From positions 1-64,000 of the forward strand of contig JAOARX010000024.1 in NCBI GenBank assembly GCA_025210345.1: a stretch of 64,000 nucleotides of DNA, read 5' to 3'. Positions within the stretch are counted from its first letter, which is position 1, and every line of letters begins with the position of its first letter. Positions 61,160 through 64,000 of this stretch are shown piece after piece. This DNA is from Pelagimonas sp. (GTDB lineage: Bacteria > Pseudomonadota > Alphaproteobacteria > Rhodobacterales > Rhodobacteraceae). The notes beneath the pieces were generated by a model, which saw only the letters and a program-made list of their open reading frames with translations, was not told where the DNA came from and searched no databases. Made by a program: the position numbers and the translations under genes.

Positions 61160-61696
61160 TCAGGCAGCCGCCCAAGAATTATGCAGATTGCGCGAAACCA
61201 CCAACCGGCTACCCGGTGTGATCCTCTTTGAGATCTGCAGCAGGTGATCGGGGCGAAAGGCGACGCAGCCTTCGGTCGGGAAACCGGGTCTGCGCCATCT
61301 GTGCAAGAAAATCGCGCTCCCCTTGCCCGCAATGGAATTGGGCCAGTTCCAGTCGGTCAGCAAAACCAGATCATAAAGCCGGTCCCCGCGCCGCAGGGTT
61401 TCGTGGCTATGCGCATAGGGGACACGCACCAAGTGATTGTAATCCGCCTGCCCGGAAGCATCAGACCACAGATCACCGGGACGAATGGGTCTGGCCCATG
61501 GGGTTGGGGCGCAGATGCGATCCGGGCGATACATCATGCCCGTGATCCGATGCACGCCAACCGGCGTGGCGCCATCCCCCTCGCGCTTGTCGTGGCGAAT
61601 GCCCCCCTTGCCAATCGTGCACGGCCACATCTGCCCCGCAAAGCGCAGCCCGCGTGGTGTCAGCACCATATCCATGGGGGACATCGCGGCAATCAC
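61160..61696 (-). CDS. L,D-transpeptidase (YkuD family) protein
   Basis: 178-residue protein covering mainly the catalytic YkuD domain. GKGGIRHDKREGDGATPVG is typical of the domain start, and the active site appears as FLHRWRRPGFPTEGCVAF with the catalytic Cys after TEG. No signal peptide is evident, so export or a cytoplasmic role is unresolved. The GTG start overlaps the ribA stop by 4 bp; an ATG at 61684 is possible. Confidence 0.82.
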   Translation of the reverse strand: MIAAMSPMDMVLTPRGLRFAGQMWPCTIGKGGIRHDKREGDGATPVGVHRITGMMYRPDRICAPTPWARPIRPGDLWSDASGQADYNHLVRVPYAHSHETLRRGDRLYDLVLLTDWNWPNSIAGKGSAIFLHRWRRPGFPTEGCVAFRPDHLLQISKRITPGSRLVVSRNLHNSWAAA

Positions 61697-62781
61697 AGCA
61701 GATGCCCCGACTTGGCCGCCTTTACCGCCAGGTATTTTTCATTATGGGCGTTTTCTCCGACTTTCAGCGGCACGCGTTCGTGTACGGTGATGCCACAGCG
61801 CTCCATCATGGCGATTTTGCCGGGGTTGTTGGTCATCAGTCGCACGGCGCTGAACCCCATGTTCGTGAGAATCTGCGCCCCAAGCCGGAAATCGCGCTCA
61901 TCATCTTCGAACCCAAGACGGTGATTGGCTTCGACCGTGTCAAATCCCTGGTCCTGAAGCGAATAGGCGCGCATCTTGTTGGCCAGCCCAATCCCGCGCC
62001 CTTCCTGGTTCAGATACAAGAGCACCCCGGCCCCCGCCTGCCCCATCGCCAACAACGCCGCATTCAGCTGCGGCCCGCAATCGCATTTGAGCGACCCTAG
62101 CACATCGCCGGTAAAACAGGCGGAATGCAGCCGCGCCAGCACGGGTTTGTCGCGATCCGGGCGGCCCACTTCGATGGCGTAATGTTCTTCGCCGCCGTCT
62201 TCGGGGCGGAAAATATGCAACCGCGTGTTATGCGCCGCCTCCAATGGCACACGCGCAGCCACCACATGGCCCAGCTCGGCCAGTTCCATCACATGCGGTG
62301 CGGCGGCCTTGGCTGGGATCAGCGTCAGGTTCTCTTCGCCGGCCAGCGCCAGGGCATTGGTCACCTCTTGCACCAACACCGCCGGCAGCAGCCGTGCGGA
62401 TTTGACCAATGTGATCGCCAGTCTTTGCAGTTCGCAGTCCCCCCCCCGGCGCGTGCGCAATGGGCCTTTCATCGGGACACGCAGATCGTCCGCCGGATCC
62501 GCCAGCGCCTGCACCCAGTCCAACCCCGCGCCTTCGGGCAACAGGATTCGCGCCACATCTCCGTCATAGGCCCGCGCCTTGAGCGTTTCCGCCCGCCGCC
62601 CGGTGACAACCAGATCAACCGCGCCCCGCGACTGCATCAGCGCAAACCGCGCGGGACAGGCGGTTTCCGCCGCCAGCACCAGCAGGGCCTGGCCCTCGCC
62701 GGTTAGCAGAACCGGAACACCCATGCGCAGGTCCGCCCGCGCGCGGGCCAGCATGTCATTCAAATTCGGCCCCAAGGTCAC
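61693..62781 (-). CDS. ribA: GTP cyclohydrolase II with degenerate N-terminal RibB-like domain
   Basis: 362 residues. The C-terminal 200 are GTP cyclohydrolase II, the first riboflavin step, with zinc Cys in LHSACFTGDVLGSLKCDCG and the catalytic stretch YLNQEGRGIGLANKMRAY. The N-terminal 150 residues align loosely with RibB (RMGVPVLLTGEGQALLVLAAETACPARFALMQSRGAVDLVVTG by pattern), but the acidic RibB catalytic motif is lost. The GTG start follows AGGAGGGG. RibB activity should come from elsewhere. Confidence 0.9.
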   Translation of the reverse strand: MTLGPNLNDMLARARADLRMGVPVLLTGEGQALLVLAAETACPARFALMQSRGAVDLVVTGRRAETLKARAYDGDVARILLPEGAGLDWVQALADPADDLRVPMKGPLRTRRGGDCELQRLAITLVKSARLLPAVLVQEVTNALALAGEENLTLIPAKAAAPHVMELAELGHVVAARVPLEAAHNTRLHIFRPEDGGEEHYAIEVGRPDRDKPVLARLHSACFTGDVLGSLKCDCGPQLNAALLAMGQAGAGVLLYLNQEGRGIGLANKMRAYSLQDQGFDTVEANHRLGFEDDERDFRLGAQILTNMGFSAVRLMTNNPGKIAMMERCGITVHERVPLKVGENAHNEKYLAVKAAKSGHLL

Positions 62782-62948
62782 GGCGCCCCTCCTGTCATAA
62801 TTCGGTGGTCATGTTTCAAAACCACCCTCATTTCTGTAACATTTCCCGCCCTCGGACACGAGCGCGTGATCCGCTTGCAGCAATCCTTGCAGGGCTGCAC
62901 AATTGGCCACATCTGGATGAAAACACAAGTCTTCAAGAGGTTTTGACC

Positions 62949-63635
62949 ATGGCACAGCTGCGAAACATCCTGCTCGTCGATGACGATGACGACCTGCGCG
63001 AGGCGCTGGCCGAGCAGCTCATCATGACCGAAGATTTCGAAGTCTTCGAAGCGGATAGCGGCGCAAACGCGATGGCCCGCGTCAAAGAGCAAACCTATGA
63101 TCTGGTGATCCTTGACGTGGGGCTGCCCGACACAGACGGGCGCGAATTGTGCAAACTCATGCGAAAACAGGGGGTCAAATCACCGATCCTGATGCTGACC
63201 GGACATGACAGCGACGCCGACACCATCCTGGGGCTGGATGCGGGCGCGAATGATTATGTCACCAAACCCTTTAAATTCCCGGTGCTTCTGGCCCGCATCC
63301 GCGCCCAGCTGCGCCAGCACGAACAATCCGAAGACGCGGTCTTTACCGTCGGCCCCTACACGTTCAAGCCTTCGATGAAGCTCTTGGTGCGCGAAGACGA
63401 CAGCAAGATCCGCTTGACCGAGAAAGAAACCAATATTCTCAAATTCTTGTACCGTTCGACCGATGGCGTGGTGCCACGCGATACGCTGCTGCATGAGGTC
63501 TGGGGATATAACGCCGGGGTCACCACCCATACGCTGGAAACGCATATCTATCGCCTGCGCCAAAAGATTGAACCCGATCCCGGCAATGCCCGTCTTTTGG
63601 TGACCGAAAGTGGCGGCTATCGCCTGGTGACGTGA
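62949..63635 (+). CDS. OmpR-family response regulator, CenR-like
   Basis: 228 residues. The receiver has ILLVDDDDDLREAL, Asp56 in DLVILDVGLPDTDG and Lys in VTKPFKFPVLL; the effector domain has LTEKETNILKFLYRS and THTLETHIYRLRQKIEPDP. The sequence resembles CenR, an essential envelope regulator of alphaproteobacteria, but I identify it only at moderate certainty. AAGAGG precedes the ATG at 62949. It is divergent from ribA; no kinase is adjacent. Confidence 0.85.
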   Translation: MAQLRNILLVDDDDDLREALAEQLIMTEDFEVFEADSGANAMARVKEQTYDLVILDVGLPDTDGRELCKLMRKQGVKSPILMLTGHDSDADTILGLDAGANDYVTKPFKFPVLLARIRAQLRQHEQSEDAVFTVGPYTFKPSMKLLVREDDSKIRLTEKETNILKFLYRSTDGVVPRDTLLHEVWGYNAGVTTHTLETHIYRLRQKIEPDPGNARLLVTESGGYRLVT

Positions 63636-63725
63636 CGGCCAGCCTGAGACATTTGAGCCACGCCGCGGATCAACTGACGTTTCGTTAACGAAGTTTATGT
63701 CAAGTTGCCCTAAGGTCAGGTTATG

Positions 63726-63739
63726 TTGACGTAGATCAA
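63726..63739. promoter_or_regulatory. FNR/FnrL-type binding site
   Basis: TTGACGTAGATCAA matches the FNR family consensus TTGAT-N4-ATCAA at 9 of 10 fixed positions. A class II arrangement (site centred at -41.5) predicts a start near 63774 and places TATCTG (63762-63767) as the -10 box. Confidence 0.75.
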
Positions 63740-63773
63740 AGATGCACAGCGCGCGCACCTTTATCTGTATCAA

Positions 63774-63855
63774 TATCGGTTCCCGACGCCTGTGCGGGTT
63801 ATCACAGGCACCTCCCTGTTGGACTACGCCGGGCCTTGCGCCCGGCCTTTTTTTT
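63774..63855 (+). ncRNA. Candidate FNR-controlled small RNA
   Basis: From the predicted start to the terminator is about 82 nt with no reading frame that fits. It contains a stem-loop at 63788-63809 (arms GCCTGTG/CACAGGC), a single-stranded ACCTCCCT stretch able to pair with Shine-Dalgarno sequences, and a rho-independent terminator. This is the layout of trans-acting small RNAs, controlled here by oxygen if the FNR box works. The start is estimated, not seen. Confidence 0.6.
63828..63855 (+). terminator. Rho-independent terminator
   Basis: Arms GCCGGGC and GCCCGGC with a 5-base loop, then C and eight T. It ends the candidate small RNA and precedes the last gene by about 66 bp. Confidence 0.9.
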
Positions 63856-63921
63856 GATCCAAAACGGTGCAGTCTGTTCCAACGCCCGCAGTATCGGCAG
63901 ATTTCAACAGGAGATTTTCAT

Positions 63922-64000
63922 ATGGGTATTCTGGCCGCAGCCGCGCTTTTGTCGGTACTTTTCATGATCTGTGCGATTGCCGCGGTAAAGCGTCTGCTGG
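63922..64000 (+). CDS. Small membrane protein, 5' part (cut by window edge)
   Basis: The start ATG follows CAGGAG. The first 26 residues (MGILAAAALLSVLFMICAIA then AVKRLL) form one hydrophobic helix followed by a positive charge. The rest lies beyond the window, so family and function cannot be given. Its place after an FNR-type box and terminator suggests separate or read-through control. Confidence 0.6.
   Translation, partial: MGILAAAALLSVLFMICAIAAVKRLL

Overview
The window is GC-rich DNA from an alphaproteobacterium, most likely a Rhodobacteraceae member of the Roseobacter group. Pointers are the PetP/PetR regulator pair, a CenR-like response regulator, a taurine uptake and Tpa aminotransferase locus, the paaABCDE phenylacetyl-CoA epoxidase operon, an FNR/FnrL-type box, and dense operons with 1-8 bp gene overlaps. 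No tRNA, rRNA, CRISPR array or phage was seen. The only mobile DNA is the 3' end of an IS3-family transposase at the left edge.

Region 1 (408-15312, all minus strand) is one long catabolic gene block. It combines tryptophan opening (kynA, kynU) with the CoA-dependent hybrid anthranilate route: 2-aminobenzoate-CoA ligase, the fused 2-aminobenzoyl-CoA monooxygenase/reductase, and beta-oxidation-type enzymes. It also holds a five-gene Liv-type ABC importer, a thioesterase, a RidA deaminase, a MarR regulator and a stand-alone Lrp/AsnC effector domain.

Region 2 (15584-26233) is a complete-looking reductive pyrimidine catabolism locus. It has preT-preA, dihydropyrimidinase, a beta-ureidopropionase-like amidohydrolase, a four-gene NMT1/THI5-type ABC importer and two paralogous RutR-like TetR regulators. 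RutR-like operator palindromes lie in two control regions.

Region 3 (26240-34489) carries two hybrid histidine kinases with the same catalytic architecture. They flank an InrS/CsoR-family metal sensor and an NreB/NrsD-like exporter with a His-rich tail. After these comes about 1.1 kb holding only a frameshifted RpiR-type regulator relic and a twin-palindrome element.

Region 4 (34490-42923) holds an HpaI-type aldolase, tauABC (TauC has an unusual extracytoplasmic insertion) divergent from tpa, HU, AMP nucleosidase and a VOC protein. Region 5 (42927-48208) holds paaABCDE, an SDR protein and an ExoD protein. Region 6 (48288-54579) holds dxs-ispA-xseB-deacetylase, petP-petR and ilvE. Region 7 (54675-64000) holds an Aer-like PAS protein without a recognised output domain and a polyamine-type ABC operon that includes a DUF1330 gene. 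It ends with an L,D-transpeptidase, ribA, the CenR-like regulator, a strong small-RNA candidate under an FNR-type box, and the start of a small membrane protein cut by the right edge.

Non-coding structure worth noting includes an A/T-rich twin-palindrome element in two places, a short intergenic repeat in three places (45.5, 48.3 and 52.3 kb), structured intercistronic RNAs, and candidate operators for RutR-, TauR-, InrS- and paa-type regulators. Starts were moved inside the longest frames where a Shine-Dalgarno sequence, signal peptide or overlap pattern supported it.
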